DNA of 64,000 nt from Telmatactis stephensoni (Eukaryota > Cnidaria > Anthozoa > Actiniaria > Isophelliidae), in assembly GCA_029948255.1 (NCBI GenBank), contig JALIZF010001514.1, positions 124,001-188,000 of the forward strand, read 5' to 3'. Shown here piece after piece: positions 28,218 through 52,452 of this stretch. The notes beneath the pieces were generated by a model that saw nothing but the letters and a program-made list of their open reading frames with translations, was not told the origin of the DNA and ran no database searches. The translations under genes and the position numbers were made by a program. Position 1 is the first letter of the stretch. Each line of letters opens with the position of its first letter.

Positions 28218-30141
28218 CGTATCGTTTTAACAGAATAATGCATGATTTTGTGATTTTGTATGATTCACCGAAGAACAAACTGACAGGAAGTCTGGCAAGG
28301 GACACAGGAAACCCAATTTGGTCACAACCTGTGTAACGCAAAGCATCATGGTCTAGAATATGGACTTTTTCGTGTTTCAAATCTATTTCATGTTTCACTT
28401 CCAAAACACATTTTTGGTATATTCTGCGCTAATACTTTTTCGACATTGATGAAGACCGGAGCGGACTCCTCATGATGGAGATGATGATGATAATGATGAT
28501 GATAATAATCGATGGTGGTGGTGGTGATGATGATGATTTCCCCGAGATTTTGAAATATTGGGTTGGTGTCCAAAAGGGGATAATCTGCTGTCGGAAGTGA
28601 GTCAGAAATTCAATTAAATCGTTCTAGCTGTCACAGAATTGTAGTTAATTGTTAATTAATTGTAGTTAATTGTTGTCACAGAATTGTAGTTAGTTAGATA
28701 GTTTATCATAAAAACTTTAATAGCAGCTTAGCAGCTATACCTGAATTAACATGATTAATTAAGACTTATTAATTAAGATTTATTAAGACTGAAAAAGAAA
28801 AATGAAATAAACACTACTATATACATCTATGAGTATCATCACATTGCTCTGTTATAAAACCTGCGTCTAAATATCGTCATATTGCTGTGCACTAGAAATT
28901 ATAAATGTGTACTTATCCATGGGGGGGGGGGGGGGGGGAGGGGCGTACTCCCTTACAAAAGTGGTAGGGGTGCTCGACGGACCTTTTAGGGTCGAAAATA
29001 TGACCCGCTCGTACCTTTTAGGGTTTCCGGTTCATAGCGTACCTTTTAGAGTCAGGATAACGAGTATCACATAAAGATTGAAACGATCTCACATACAACT
29101 ATTCTTTATTAACAATGTGGTCGTATACCTTTTAGGGTATAAAATCGGCATCTCCGATAATTTATGCGTATACCGTATACCTTTTAGGGTCATTTTTAAA
29201 ACCCTCCGTCGAGCACCCCTACCAATTTAATTTGTAAGGGAGTACCCACGAGCTGGTACCAACCCGGAATACTTATATTGTAGAAATAGAAAACGAGGCA
29301 GCGTGCTATGTTGAGTTATAGAAGCACGCGGGAATTGTAAGAAGACTCGAGAAGTGTTAGGAGAAGCACGAGGCGTAGCCGAGTTTTCTATTTCTTTTAT
29401 AAAATACAATTGAAGTTTTATTTTCTCTTTTCGTTGGAGAAAGTTTGAAAATGTGCGCGCGCGTGCTGTGTGTTCTCATAGAGAACGCGCGACACGCGTC
29501 CTTTGGCCAATCAGAGCGCGCGTTATATCATAGTTATTTTATAAATATATCTGTTCGTCTTACAGACAGGAACTCGAGGATTAGCACCGACAACTAATCA
29601 ACAAGTCGTGTACAGATCAAAGAGCAGCTAACAAGAAGCCCTGAGGGGTTCTACTGACGAAACCAGTCTTCCTTGGAAGGCGGAAACCACCCTCCACTAT
29701 ACCAAACCACAGGGGTGGAAGCCTCAGAAGCGCCGTTTAGACAACCTTGCGCTTGTAAAGAAACTGATGAAGAAACAGGGAGAATTTAGAGCTAGAAGTA
29801 CGACCAAATCATCCAAGATCAACTAGTACTATAGCAAGGAATTGTACATGCATGTACGTAGAGGCAGCGAACGGTTGAAGCCGAGAGCAGAGACTTCTAC
29901 ATTCCCTATACAAGGCGGTCGTGCGAGAGTCAGCAGAAACGACGAACATTGCGCATTGTATACGACGCCTCGGCACGTGATAACAACAACTCGCCGTCGC
30001 TGAATGAGTGTTTTGACCCTTCCTCCCATTACAGAACAACTAGTGACTGATTAGAAACAGATTCTACGCGGTAGCGATAGCATGCAGGGGACCACAAACA
30101 AGCGTTTCTGCACGTCCACAAACAAGCGTTTCTGCACGTCC
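28218..30141. other. Gene-free interval with palindromic repeats
   Basis: Upstream of GTPase 3. Contains GAT/GGT trinucleotide-rich DNA at 28470-28540, AATTGTAGTTAATTGTT direct repeats at 28630-28700, the element at 28940-29250, and the dispersed repeat 29275-29560. A 25-base direct repeat (CCACAAACAAGCGTTTCTGC start) is present twice at 30092-30141. The stretch 29560-30090 shows nothing I recognise. Confidence 0.45.
28940..29250. mobile_element. Foldback MITE with ACCTTTTAGGGT motifs
   Basis: The arms read GTACTCCCTTACAAA and GGTAGGGGTGCTCGACGG at the left, with the complement at 29205-29250. Between them the motif ACCTTTTAGGGT occurs five times with small changes. A long G run (28921-28938) precedes it. 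Confidence 0.65.
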
Positions 30142-31637
30142 CGTGGTGACTCCAGTGTAAAGGATCGGGTATACTCGTAGTATCTCTTAGGAGTAAAAAT
30201 CAGCGATTTGGTATCTTTTAGGGTGTTAAAATTAAAGTTTAGAGTTTTAGCATTTCCTGGTCCCTCTTAGGGTATCAAAAGAGCCCATCGCTTTTTCTCT
30301 TGTTCTTAAATGGAAGAAATTTGCCCAACAAAGGCGTGTCGACCGTTCAATTTTATATTCATCATAATGATGTTCATTAGCTTGTACGAATACCGGTTGT
30401 TTCGATCCATGGTCGTTTCGATCCACATCTGACACATTCGATCCACCTTAAATACACATTCGATCCACACATATAAACAACTTCAAACATGTATTTTAAA
30501 CTAGTATAAGAGTGTTTAACTACAAAGTAAACATAAGTGCATGTTTTGGGAACATAATAACAAGTTGGAAGAGAGTTAGTTTGCTACGAGTTGAAGTGAA
30601 GTGTCAGCCAGTGTTCGCACGAAGAACGGCATCGTGAAATAAATTTTAAAGTAGGACTTCGAGCAATCAGTGATAATTTTCAGTGAAATATTAATCGGAT
30701 AGGGAAATGAAAGTTTCTTATCGAATCGTGTTCCTTTATGATGTTTAAAGTTAGAACATAGTGACTCTGGAGCGATACGCGTCCATAGTTACCGAATGTA
30801 AACAAAGCGAGGATCTATGATAAGACTTTCACAGTTAGCCGGTGATTCCAAATTGCTTTCTACTAATAACTTGGTGTTTGACCTCATCTAACACTCTAAC
30901 AACACCAAACCGGTGTGCTAAAACTCATTGAGCGTACTGACTGAAAGGGTTCGATTGAAAACAATGACCTGAGACGCCAAAGTTACGGCTTACTTGGACC
31001 ATAAAGTCTCATTTCTAAGAAAGAGCATTACTAGAATTGATACGATAAAATGATATATTTTGCGCTCACTTAGCGAAAAGCCGTCTAAATCACCGCATAT
31101 TTACAAGTGGATCGATAATACCGGTGTTCAAACATAGACAGCAAAAGGTCTTCAAGTCCTATCCCTTACAAACTCCCTAAGGTTAACTTCGTTTCTCTTC
31201 ATATTGTCACCAAATAATTTTGTTCAAGTTTTGTCCTAGTTTAAAATTGATTTCATGTTTACTGAGTTCAAGACTCGAGAGCAGCCAATCGAATAAACCA
31301 CATTCACTGGGAGAAATATACAAAAGACAGAGATACCAGAAGACATATATTTTACTTCATCATGTTAAAATTACCATGTCTATGTTGTCTCAGTTACATG
31401 ATAAATCTCAAGCCGATCCGAACTGGCTTTGTTAATTACAATACGGTTTCGCTGATCGCTTCAGAAACTCGGTTTCAAGGTTTAAAGAGTGACATTATTC
31501 TGACCAAAAGAACATTACCAATTCCATTCCTTTATTTGATCTTATTGAAAGTTATAAGATTATACTGAATTCACTCACTGTTAATCCGCTAGAAAATAGT
31601 GAAATTAATTGGAAGACACTAACTGTGAAAGTCGGCT

Positions 31638-31855
31638 TACTATAAACGACGAAACGAAACGAAACGAAACCGTTTCGTTTCGTTCAACGAAACGAAACCA
31701 TTTCGTTTCGTTCAACGAAACGAAACCATTTCGTTTCGTCGTTTATAGTACACTATAATCGACGAAACGAAACGAGACCAGAATAAATACGAGCCAAATA
31801 CGAGAATATTAGAAGCCCTCACGAGTGTAAACATTGTTTATCGATGCCCGTCAAA
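31638..31855. repeat. ACGAAACGAAAC-rich palindromic block, left arm
   Basis: CTTACTATAAACGACGAAAC starts a block of GAAAC pentamers and GTTTC complements that folds on itself. A nearly identical block in inverted orientation lies at 33035-33252. Single ends also occur at 32360-32395 and 32405-32430. The word ACTATAAACGAC behaves like a terminal repeat. Confidence 0.65.
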
Positions 31856-31998
31856 CCGGAAGCGCATGATTCGCCATAAGGATTGCGAACCGATAATCAG
31901 AAAAAATGACCAAAACCGTTATTATTATCATAGTAAACTATGGCTCAGTGAAAATGGCGGGCCCACGTCGGGAGCCGTTGATGCATAACAGCACGTAC

Positions 31999-32157
31999 CT
32001 TCGGAGTCTGTGTACACAATAGCTTGAAATATCTTGAACCCACGCAGTCTTGCAACCAAAAATCACGATTATGCCCACAAACATAGTTTAGAACGCTGGT
32101 TGGTGTGATATTGTTGTATTCCAGGCAGGCCGAGTTCACATGATGCACATGAAACAT
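31999..32157 (-). other. Possible captured exon inside the foldback element
   Basis: On the minus strand an ATG at 32157 opens 53 codons ending in CCGAAG followed by the donor-like GTACGT. The peptide (MFHVHHVNSACLEYNN start, VCGHNRDFWLQD centre) has protein-like composition and is not low-complexity. I recognise no family. It could be a host exon carried by the element, a transposon-protein remnant or chance. Confidence 0.25.
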
Positions 32158-33918
32158 GCAGTCACTGACCCGAATCGGTATTAAAAATGCTCGCCAAAAT
32201 GTAAATTGTTGACTAAGATATCCCCACGGGTTAAGTAGAAGCGTATCACATCTTTCGCCTTTGAAAACCAAAGCTTTTTGAGCCGAAAACCAGTGGATAT
32301 TAGTATCAAACCCAAAACGAAACGAGTACCTACATTACGTCTACCTCCTCCCCCTCCCCCCAAAGTTACTCGTTTCGTTTCGTTGATTATAGTAAGCCCC
32401 TCTCTAACTATAAACAACGAAACGAAATGAGATTTTTGTCATGTCCCTCCCCAAAAAATTAAAAATCTCATTTCTAAACAAAGTATTCCTGGACTAAGGA
32501 CCTTTGAATTTCTAAGCTTTGAACGAAAGTTAAACAGAAAGTTATATTTCTCGAGCCAGGTTCTTTTTAATAGTTAAGCTTACTACGAACGACTGAGACG
32601 CTTATCAGTTTTGAAATCTACAACTAATTGTCTCGTTTGCTTCTGAAGTGGTTAAGATTAATCTGGAGTGTAGTTATCTAAGAAACTTCTGAGTTTCTTT
32701 CAAAATACTTTGAAAATTGATCTTAAAAAAACCACATTTACATACAACTAGCTTGAAGCAACATTAACGTCCTGGCAAGGAGTTTTAGCTCCAAAACTTT
32801 CATGGTCAAACCAACAACTAGTTGGGCGTGTCAAAAATGTTTTTGCTGCGAGCGAAGCGAGTAGCCTCCTATTCGGAACACAGTGTAAGGAAAAAAGAAT
32901 CCAAGGTCAGAGAGATGTAAATTCAGAGGGATTCTCCGTAATGACAACGAGTCCATTCAGAGTTTTGCCGTCCGTTTGAGAGACGCGGCCCGTCATTGCA
33001 TGTTTGGCGCCAATTTAGACGTAAACCACTGAAGCCGGGCATCGTTAAACAATGTTTACACTCGTGAGGGCTTCTAATATTCTCGTATTTGGCTCGTATT
33101 TATTCTGGTCTCGTTTCGTTTCGTCGATTATAGTGTACTATAAACGACGAAACGAAATGGTTTCGTTTCGTTGAACGAAACGAAATGGTTTCGTTTCGTT
33201 GAACGAAACGAAACGGTTTCGTTTCGTTTCGTTTCGTCGTTTATAGTAAGCCTGAAAGTCTTCTTAGCAAGGATCCTCGCTTTGTTTACACTGGGTAACT
33301 ATGGACGCGTATCGCTCCAGAGGCACTTTATTCTAACTTTAAACATCATAAAATAACACAATTCGATAAGACAACTTTCAATCCCCTATTCGATTTCATT
33401 GAAAATTGTCACTGATTGCTCGAAGTCTTATACGTTAAGATGCATTTCTTGTTGTTCTTCGTTCGATCCCCGGCCGACACTTCACTTCAACTCATAGCAA
33501 ACTAACTCCCTTTCGACTTGTTATTATACTCCCAAAACATGCACTTAATGTTTATTTTGTAGTTAAACACTCTTATACTAGTTTAAAATACATGTTTGAA
33601 GTTGTTTATATGTGTGGATCGAATGTGTATTTAAGGTGGATCGAATGTGTCAGATGTGGATCGAAACGACCTGGATCGAAACGACCATGGATCGAAACAA
33701 CCGGGTACCGCTTGTACATGTTGTCGCTAGTATCTCTTTGGGGTTAAAAATCATCCAGCCACGCCCTTCTTAAAAGACTTCCGGTATATCTTTTAGAGGT
33801 ATTCTTAAAAATTTCCGACGAGCATACCCGATCTTTTTACAATGGAGTCCCCCCCGGATTGCGCGTACATATCCATGAAGCTGACCTGGACGTTTTAAAG
33901 GTTTCACTGGCTCCAACA

Positions 33919-34159
33919 TAGGCCTACTCCGCACTGACTCCGGGCCCTAAAATCGCAGTAGCTTTGGGCAACTTATAAGGCGACGTTGGGCGATCTAAGC
34001 AATTACGCGACTGTGTGCGATTTAAGGCGACTTCGCGCGACTTAACTCGACTTTAGGGCCGGAGTAGGCCTAGGGGTCGTAGGTTTCGGTGCCGCTTGTC
34101 CTCGATTTCAGGCAACTTTATGCGACTTAAGACGACCCGTTTGGGCCCGGAGTAGGCCT
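33919..34159. mobile_element. GCGACTT-rich MITE
   Basis: The ends TAGGCCTACTCCG and CGGAGTAGGCCT are inverted copies, each followed inward by GGGCCC. The interior repeats GCGACTTA-like words. A further inner CCGGAGTAGGCCTA copy at about 34061-34073 suggests internal duplication. Confidence 0.55.
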
Positions 34160-34760
34160 CAACATCTAAACACTAACCAAGCTAAAACAGACAACAATCG
34201 ACGATTTAAAGGATGCAAAGTTCGAGCTGCGCAAATGGCACTCGAATGTGAAATCACTCGCCAACAAAATTCTCTGTGTCAACACAGATTTCTTGCACTA
34301 TATATGCAAATGAATTTCAAAAGAAAAGCGGTGGTAACCGTATGCATGCGCACACAAATTCTCTATATAATTGTTCGGCAGATAACACCCTCCTTGCATT
34401 GGTCTGCACAATTCTTCATACATGTTCATACCCTGAAGTCGCCACTTGTATTTTCCTTCTATTTCTGCCTTTAATTCTTGGGAATTGTAAGAAGACTCAA
34501 GAAGTGTTGAGAAGTACTCGGCTACGCCTCGTCATCTCCTAACACTTCTCTTGTCTTCTTACAATTCCCGCGTGCTTCTATAATTAACTCAACATAGCAC
34601 GCTGCCTCGTTTTCTATTTCTACAGGGCGAAGGGGGAGGGGGGAGGGGGGAGGGCGTCCTTTTCCCCTTTCCCTTTCCTTCCCCCTCCCCTTCCCCCTCC
34701 GGTCCTTCCCCTCCCCTTTCGCCCTGGGTCCCCGAGGATGCAATAGAATACAATAGTTAA

Positions 34761-34945
34761 GGAATATAAAACGCGCGCGCATGTCTTTGTACTGTGATAT
34801 AAACACGATGGAAGATGTAGAGCAAGAGAAAAGCAAGATTAGGAACACGAGGCGTAGCCGAGTGTTTCTCTTGCTTTTCGAGTGCTCTACATCTTCCAGT
34901 GTGTTTATATCACACTACAGAGACATAAGCGATCGTTTTATATTG
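34761..34945. repeat. Palindromic element
   Basis: The left arm includes GTGATATAAACAC, AGATGTAGAGCA and AAGAGAAAAGCAAGA. The right arm carries their complements, ending near GATCGTTTTATATTGC. The centre holds ACGAGGCGTAGCCGAGTG, a word shared with 29370 and 34515. Confidence 0.6.
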
Positions 34946-35756
34946 CTTTTATAAAATATTTTCGACGTTTTTTGAGTGAGCCATGTTTCTGTCCTCTGAT
35001 ATAAACATGGTAGCCAGCCAATCAGCGCGCGCGTTATATCATAATTTAATGATAATTTATTAACTTATAAAGCGCATTTTTCATGGCGTAATGATCAAAT
35101 GATCAAAATTTCTCAAATATTTTTTAAAATACAATACAATACAATTTATTTCTGCATTATGTAAAAAATATATACACATTCCATTTTTTTGTTATTTTTC
35201 ATGAGTGGTGTGTTTAAGATTTATTATTTGAGTAATGCTAGGCTCTAAGCAAATTAAACTTAAGTTTTCGAGTTAGAGCCTAGCAAATTTTGGTGAAATT
35301 CTACTCTTTGACCGTTAAAATGAGCTTGAATATTAATAATTGTTGATTATTAATTTTTATGAAATTACATCATCAGTTGTTACCGCTGCAACTTGTTGTC
35401 GTTTACTACTCAGCCCATTTCATATATTGCGGTTTAATAATTTGTTGACCAGAAAATATAACGACTCTGCTGTGTTAGGCGAAATTAGTTCTGGACTATG
35501 ATATCAAGTTGTATGACACTTATCAAAGTTTTGACGGTATTAAAATAGTGAAAATGTTAAAAAATATGCGCATTTGGAAGAAAGTGTTTCAGAGTGTATT
35601 TGACGGTTAATATTTTTGACGCTTCACGCGCGATTTCCCTCATTGACGGTTGACGGGTCCGGTTGACGCCGGTTAAAATTTAAGCCGTTTGACGGCTAAC
35701 CGAGGCTAACCCTATCGAGACCTTTTTCTTTCTGTGCCTTCCTTTCCTCCCATCCT

Positions 35757-35972
<216 letters not shown>

Positions 35973-36151
35973 ACTATAGCTTTTAATCCCTTCGCCGAGC
36001 AAGGAGAAACGTAACTGCAAGACTAACTGCAAGTATTATATAAAGACTCTGCCTCAGTCCCTGCACGAACGTTTCTCCAAAGTAATCGGAAAAAAAAGTA
36101 ATCACGAATCACGTGGCCGTTCAGTATCCAGAATCCATTGCAAAATTTGTA

Positions 36152-36162
36152 CGCATGCGCAT
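36152..36162. promoter_or_regulatory. NRF-1-like palindrome upstream of MIER1
   Basis: ACGCATGCGCA lies 27 bases before the start codon and is close to the NRF-1 consensus YGCGCAYGCGCR. A match this short could be chance. Confidence 0.3.
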
Positions 36163-36189
36163 TTTCATCCTGTGTTAGCTTGATCAAAA

Positions 36190-47987
<11,798 letters not shown>

Positions 47988-50900
47988 CAAGGGTGTCAGT
48001 AATAAACATATATCATGATCTAAATTATTTGGAAGCCAACAAATATGAACTTTTATATCCTACAAAACCATCAGATATTGCAAAAGAATTTAAACTTTAA
48101 TTAGTGATTGGTTAGAATTTACTAATCATAAAGTGCTCTGATTACTGAGTATAATAATGTATTATTAATAATGTATTTGTGATCAAATATAATTATAGCA
48201 ATTCTATCCAGAACCCTGGAACAAGAAGTTAGTTTTCTTGTGTTTGACTGACAGAAGAAAATTGCCAAACTTCCATCACCATTATTTTCACCATCAGGCA
48301 TGTTATGATGAAAATGGTGCTAACAAGCAGCAATCACTAAATACACAGTAAAAATGGTTAAGTTTAAAGTGAGTAGGGCTTTTGATAGAATTGCTAACAA
48401 CTAGATGAGACAATAATGACGTCAGGTGACTGAGGGTGAGTTCAGCTGGCACAAGAGCCCATTAATTACCAAAAACAAACTTCATAGAACAGTCTGTTGG
48501 TTATTTGTCTTACAAGTCCATGATGGATTTTTGCCAGTTGTCAAGAGTGCCTGTAGGTGAGCACTTCACCCTAAATAATGTATCCAGTAGGTTGTACTTT
48601 TGTGGTTCTGTCTGTCATAATGTGCAAGTGAGAGGATAACCTTTGTGCCGGTGACTACATAGCAAAGGCAGACCTCATCCAAGTCTGAGTGAGGTAGAGA
48701 ATAACTTATTCATTGTCACCAGGAGTAGTCAACACTGGATTGTTTTGTCTACATTTAACAGCTGTGCTGTTGGCTTGTTTGGTGCACAACCTGTTTGGTA
48801 TAAGTGTATGACTGTATACTTGACTTTTTCAAATGTACAACCTTTATACAACCAATAGCTTTAATCTATTTCTTTATTTATTTCTATTAACATTTTTTGC
48901 CATTAAAGGTGAAGTAAAGGCCTGGTTTTTATGAGCAACAGAAGTAGAGGTGGAATCAACATTATGCAGACAGTGTTGTGAAAAAAAAAATGAGCAGTGC
49001 ATGTTCAGTCTGCATGTTGATGCTTCTGATTCTGCCTCTGTCAGTCATGAATGTCAGTCCTAAGTTATTAGCAGTCTACATAAATTATGTATTAAGTGTG
49101 CCCTTTTAATGAATTAATTGACTTTGTTTTATTATTCTGCCACCTTCCAAATGAATTAGAAGATACTTAAACCAAGTTAAAAAATGTTTAATGATATTTG
49201 GTCAAAATAATTTTCTGAAAATTATGTTATTTGTGTCTTTCAGACCAAGGTTACAAACCCTTGTGGCCAAGTACTATAATTAAATTTATTGTGAACAGTG
49301 TTTTTAAGATAACCAATTGTTATAAAAAATGTTAATTTATGGAAAACACTTGGCCATCTTGATCCATGTATAGCCAAATACATTTTAAGATTTGACGTCT
49401 GTACAAACAATAGCCTGGTGGTTTCATTGCACAACTAATATGAGTAGTAGACCAGAGGCATAGCTTGCTTATATGCTCCAGTTATCATAAGCAAAATTTT
49501 GATTTTCCAAGGGTTTTGCATTTAGACCATGCAAAGCCCATGCTATACCCCTGTACATTATACCAGGGTTGGCAAAAATAATACATGTACTATCCCAAAT
49601 TGTAATGATTGGTAAAAACATTCTGAACATACTTGAAGTTTCTAGGGGTACTCATTTAAAGCTGCAATTCTCTTTGACAACCCTGCAATATTTGCATTGA
49701 AACCTTAGAATTGTATTTACATTTGCTTTAGTTCACAGTGAAACCCAAAATGGTCGTAGGGCAGTTTTTGTATGTGAAATGACCACATCATACCATGTGT
49801 CAGTGCCATGATGTCTATAATAAGATTTGAAAATCCTGTTGTAACTGTGCACTAGTACTCACTGGGCCATTTTAACCGTCAATAATATTGAAATATGCTC
49901 TAGTGTAGGTGTGTATATTTAGAAATCAGATCGGACTTCTATTTTTTTCTCATTTTTTCCCTGATCTGTCAGTCATCTTTGGGCACGAATCCAAGGCTGT
50001 AACTATTATGCAATATGATTATCATGATAAGCACAGACGAGTTATTATAAAACAATTATATGAACATTAAAGGTCAACATCATCCATTTGCTGCAAACAA
50101 TATACAGATACATTTTTCCATGTAGATTTTTCAGGGGGCTCATTTGCATCAAATATTCAGAGTATCCTAATTGGATGCAATTTATTTATTGTCCCCATGA
50201 TTTCCAATGTAATTGAAATTTCTCTAAATATTCTGTACATGTATAATTAATGATAAATCAAAGTTGTTCACCATGTGAGACATACTGGTTTACATTAAAC
50301 TGGTCTGTCTACATGTCATAGTGGCTTTCATACTTTGTAGTACATATAAGTTAAGTAGTCACAGATCTGTTGATCAAGCTGTATTTTGTACCAGTTGTAT
50401 GTCTGTAAATAAATGACAAGCTTTTTATTCTATTGTGCATGTACTTGTATTCATTGACTATGATAAATCTGGATGCAAAACAATGTAAGCAAGGTTTTCC
50501 TTTACAAAATAATGATCACAGATACACTTACATCTTAGTAGATCTAAAGTAAATAATGAATTGAAATCAATGTTTTTTTAATGGCGCTGCCAGCTAGTTA
50601 ACAGGCATTCCACTGTACTCTCGCACACACTGTGTTGTACCTTTTAGGGGTCGAAATCAACATGGCTCCAGTGGCTCTTAATTATTTTATGCATACTTTC
50701 AAAAACTTTTAGAAAAAGGACTACCTTACATTCTGTACATAAGAATAACTGAGCACAACAAGCTATACACAGTCCTGAAGATTGGTGTTAATTGGGTCAA
50801 TATTGAACTAAAATTTACTAATAAATGTATGGATTGTCAGACAACTGTCTGGTGCTCTATACATGGCAGTACATTTCTTTGTAAATTCTGTCTTATCTGA

Positions 50901-52452
50901 ATGACCATTCGACTTACCTGTAACTATTGACTCAATTAACCCCAAACTTTGTAGAGCTCATACCCAGTCTCCTGCTGGATATGAAAGTTGGTAATGGTTG
51001 TACTGCTAAAACTTGATATTGAGGTGCATGTTCTTTTGCACATGAATTACAAAAACTTTGTTTAGTGTACCCCTCTCCCCCCTGTACAATGTTGCAGTTC
51101 CTACCTCAAGGCGGTTGAGGGAGCGGCAAACCGATACAGGTACTCAATCCCAAGTATTTACCAGCAACATTGTAGAGGAGAAGGGAGGCGGGGGCACCCA
51201 TCTCCTAAAACTCCACCTTTCACAACACAAAACATCCTGTAATGCCATGTATCTTGGCAATGATTGCAGTCCAGATACTCAGGTCCTGTCTTTACTAATA
51301 TCCACTTTTTATGGCAATGGAAGCCCAAATGAAAATGCACCTTAACTCAACCTTATTGAGTGGCAGATGTCATTGGTAAACCCAGGTGAGATAGGGATGA
51401 TCACCAAACAGATGACAAGCAAGAAGCTTGCCACTTAGGTCAGGTATTTGACAATAAAAACTGGAACTTTCTCTGTAATGTTGCACACAGCCACACAACA
51501 GCTTACACAGTTGTAGCATACATGTATTTCAGCTTCTGAAACATTTGCAGAAATTCAAGGTCTTGAATTTTTCTGCAATATTGCCTTTATTGCTGCAGGA
51601 GTGGACACATGGTACATATATGTACACATGCATCATTTGTCCAGCTAGACCCTTCTCAAACCTTTGTTACTGGTATGTACTAACAACAGTGAACCTGACT
51701 GGTGCTAACAACTATTCATAGTTTTTCTTCTTTATCTTAACAATGTTGTCAGGAAGCTTCAGTCTTTTAGAATAGACGAAAGACTTGTTCATCAAAACTA
51801 CAAAATACCACTGCTTCTTTCAGCCCACTGTGAACTTGACTCTAGTCTGCATCTACATCTGTAATCGAGCTGAACTTTCAAGCGTATCTATACATTCTGT
51901 TCTCATGCTTAAAAACCGAAGAGTCGCTACTCTTGGTATTTTAAGAAATAGTTTTCACAGTTACGCGATAACCAGCGTAGAGTACGAAGCCCCAAGCTGT
52001 CAGGACCAACAAGCCAAAAAACTGCAAGATAGTACAAGGAGAAGTTGAGTTACCCTTATTCACTTAAAAACAACATTAGCATGAACTTACCAGGGTAGGT
52101 AGAACTTCCTTTATCTTCCAAGCCATTCCTAGAGTACGTAGAAACTAAAGAACTTGAGAAAATAGCCGACTTGAATTGTTTTTAACGACTTACCGATAAC
52201 CCATAACCGGGCAATAAACCCTTTGGCCCAACCCACACAGGCCTGCGTGTGTCGGCCTGCGTCCTGTCTTTTCGAGCATGCGCAATAACAGTTTACCAGT
52301 CTCGCTCGCATAGCAACGTTTACTCGGTTTGTGTGGAAACTAGGGCTACTGAAAATGAACGATTTTAGTCCAATTTTACTAAATAAATAACCTTTAGGCA
52401 TTAACCTGATATTTTTTAACAGCAGCACAAGACCAGGAGTGCTTAATCAGTC
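47988..52452. other. MIER1 3' UTR and spacer to DNAI4
   Basis: No coding exon seen. An AATAAA at 50408-50413, followed by T/G-rich DNA, is a candidate MIER1 polyadenylation signal, which would make a 2.4-kb 3' UTR. A palindromic stretch lies at about 51065-51200 (CAATGTTGCAG and complement, CCTCCC/GGGAGG). Open frames at 51058-51345 and 51785-52048 look like chance. The DNAI4 promoter should be within the last 300 bases. Confidence 0.4.
52308..52317. promoter_or_regulatory. Possible RFX X-box half site upstream of DNAI4
   Basis: GCATAGCAAC matches the right half of the X-box (GTTGCCATAGCAAC) used by RFX factors at ciliary genes. The left half is poor. It is 135 bases before the DNAI4 start codon, where such a site would be expected. 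Tentative. Confidence 0.3.

Larger units (their letters stand above)
30388..33709. mobile_element. 3.3-kb foldback transposon with 8-bp target duplication
   Basis: GCTTGTAC flanks both sides (30380-30387 and 33710-33717). The ends are long inverted repeats with several CGATCCA/TGGATCG words; CCGGTTGTTTCGATCCATGG is near each tip. The arms extend over about 450 bp outwardly and resume in the GAAAC-rich inner part (31638-31855 against 33035-33252). The left arm carries an extra insertion, about 30826-31629, bounded by CTTTCACAGTTAG and complement. No transposase was recognised. An 8-bp duplication suits hAT-type or similar mobilisation. Confidence 0.7.
30142..33855. mobile_element. MITE copy B, split by a 3.3-kb insertion
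   Basis: Two pieces, 30142-30387 and 33710-33855, together form an inverted copy of the element at 27570-27930. The outer end has TCCATTGTAAAA, GGGTATGCTCGTCGG and the TAAAAGATATACC motif in the same order. The break corresponds to one position in copy A, and the interrupting DNA is the element at 30388-33709. Confidence 0.65.

Noticed and set aside
28970..29200. TTTAGGG words suggesting telomere-type repeats
   Set aside because: The words are spaced, in both orientations and part of a longer ACCTTTTAGGGT motif, not a head-to-tail array.
31638..33252. CRISPR-like regularly spaced repeats in the GAAAC region
   Set aside because: The units are palindromic blocks and pentamers without unique spacers, in eukaryotic DNA.
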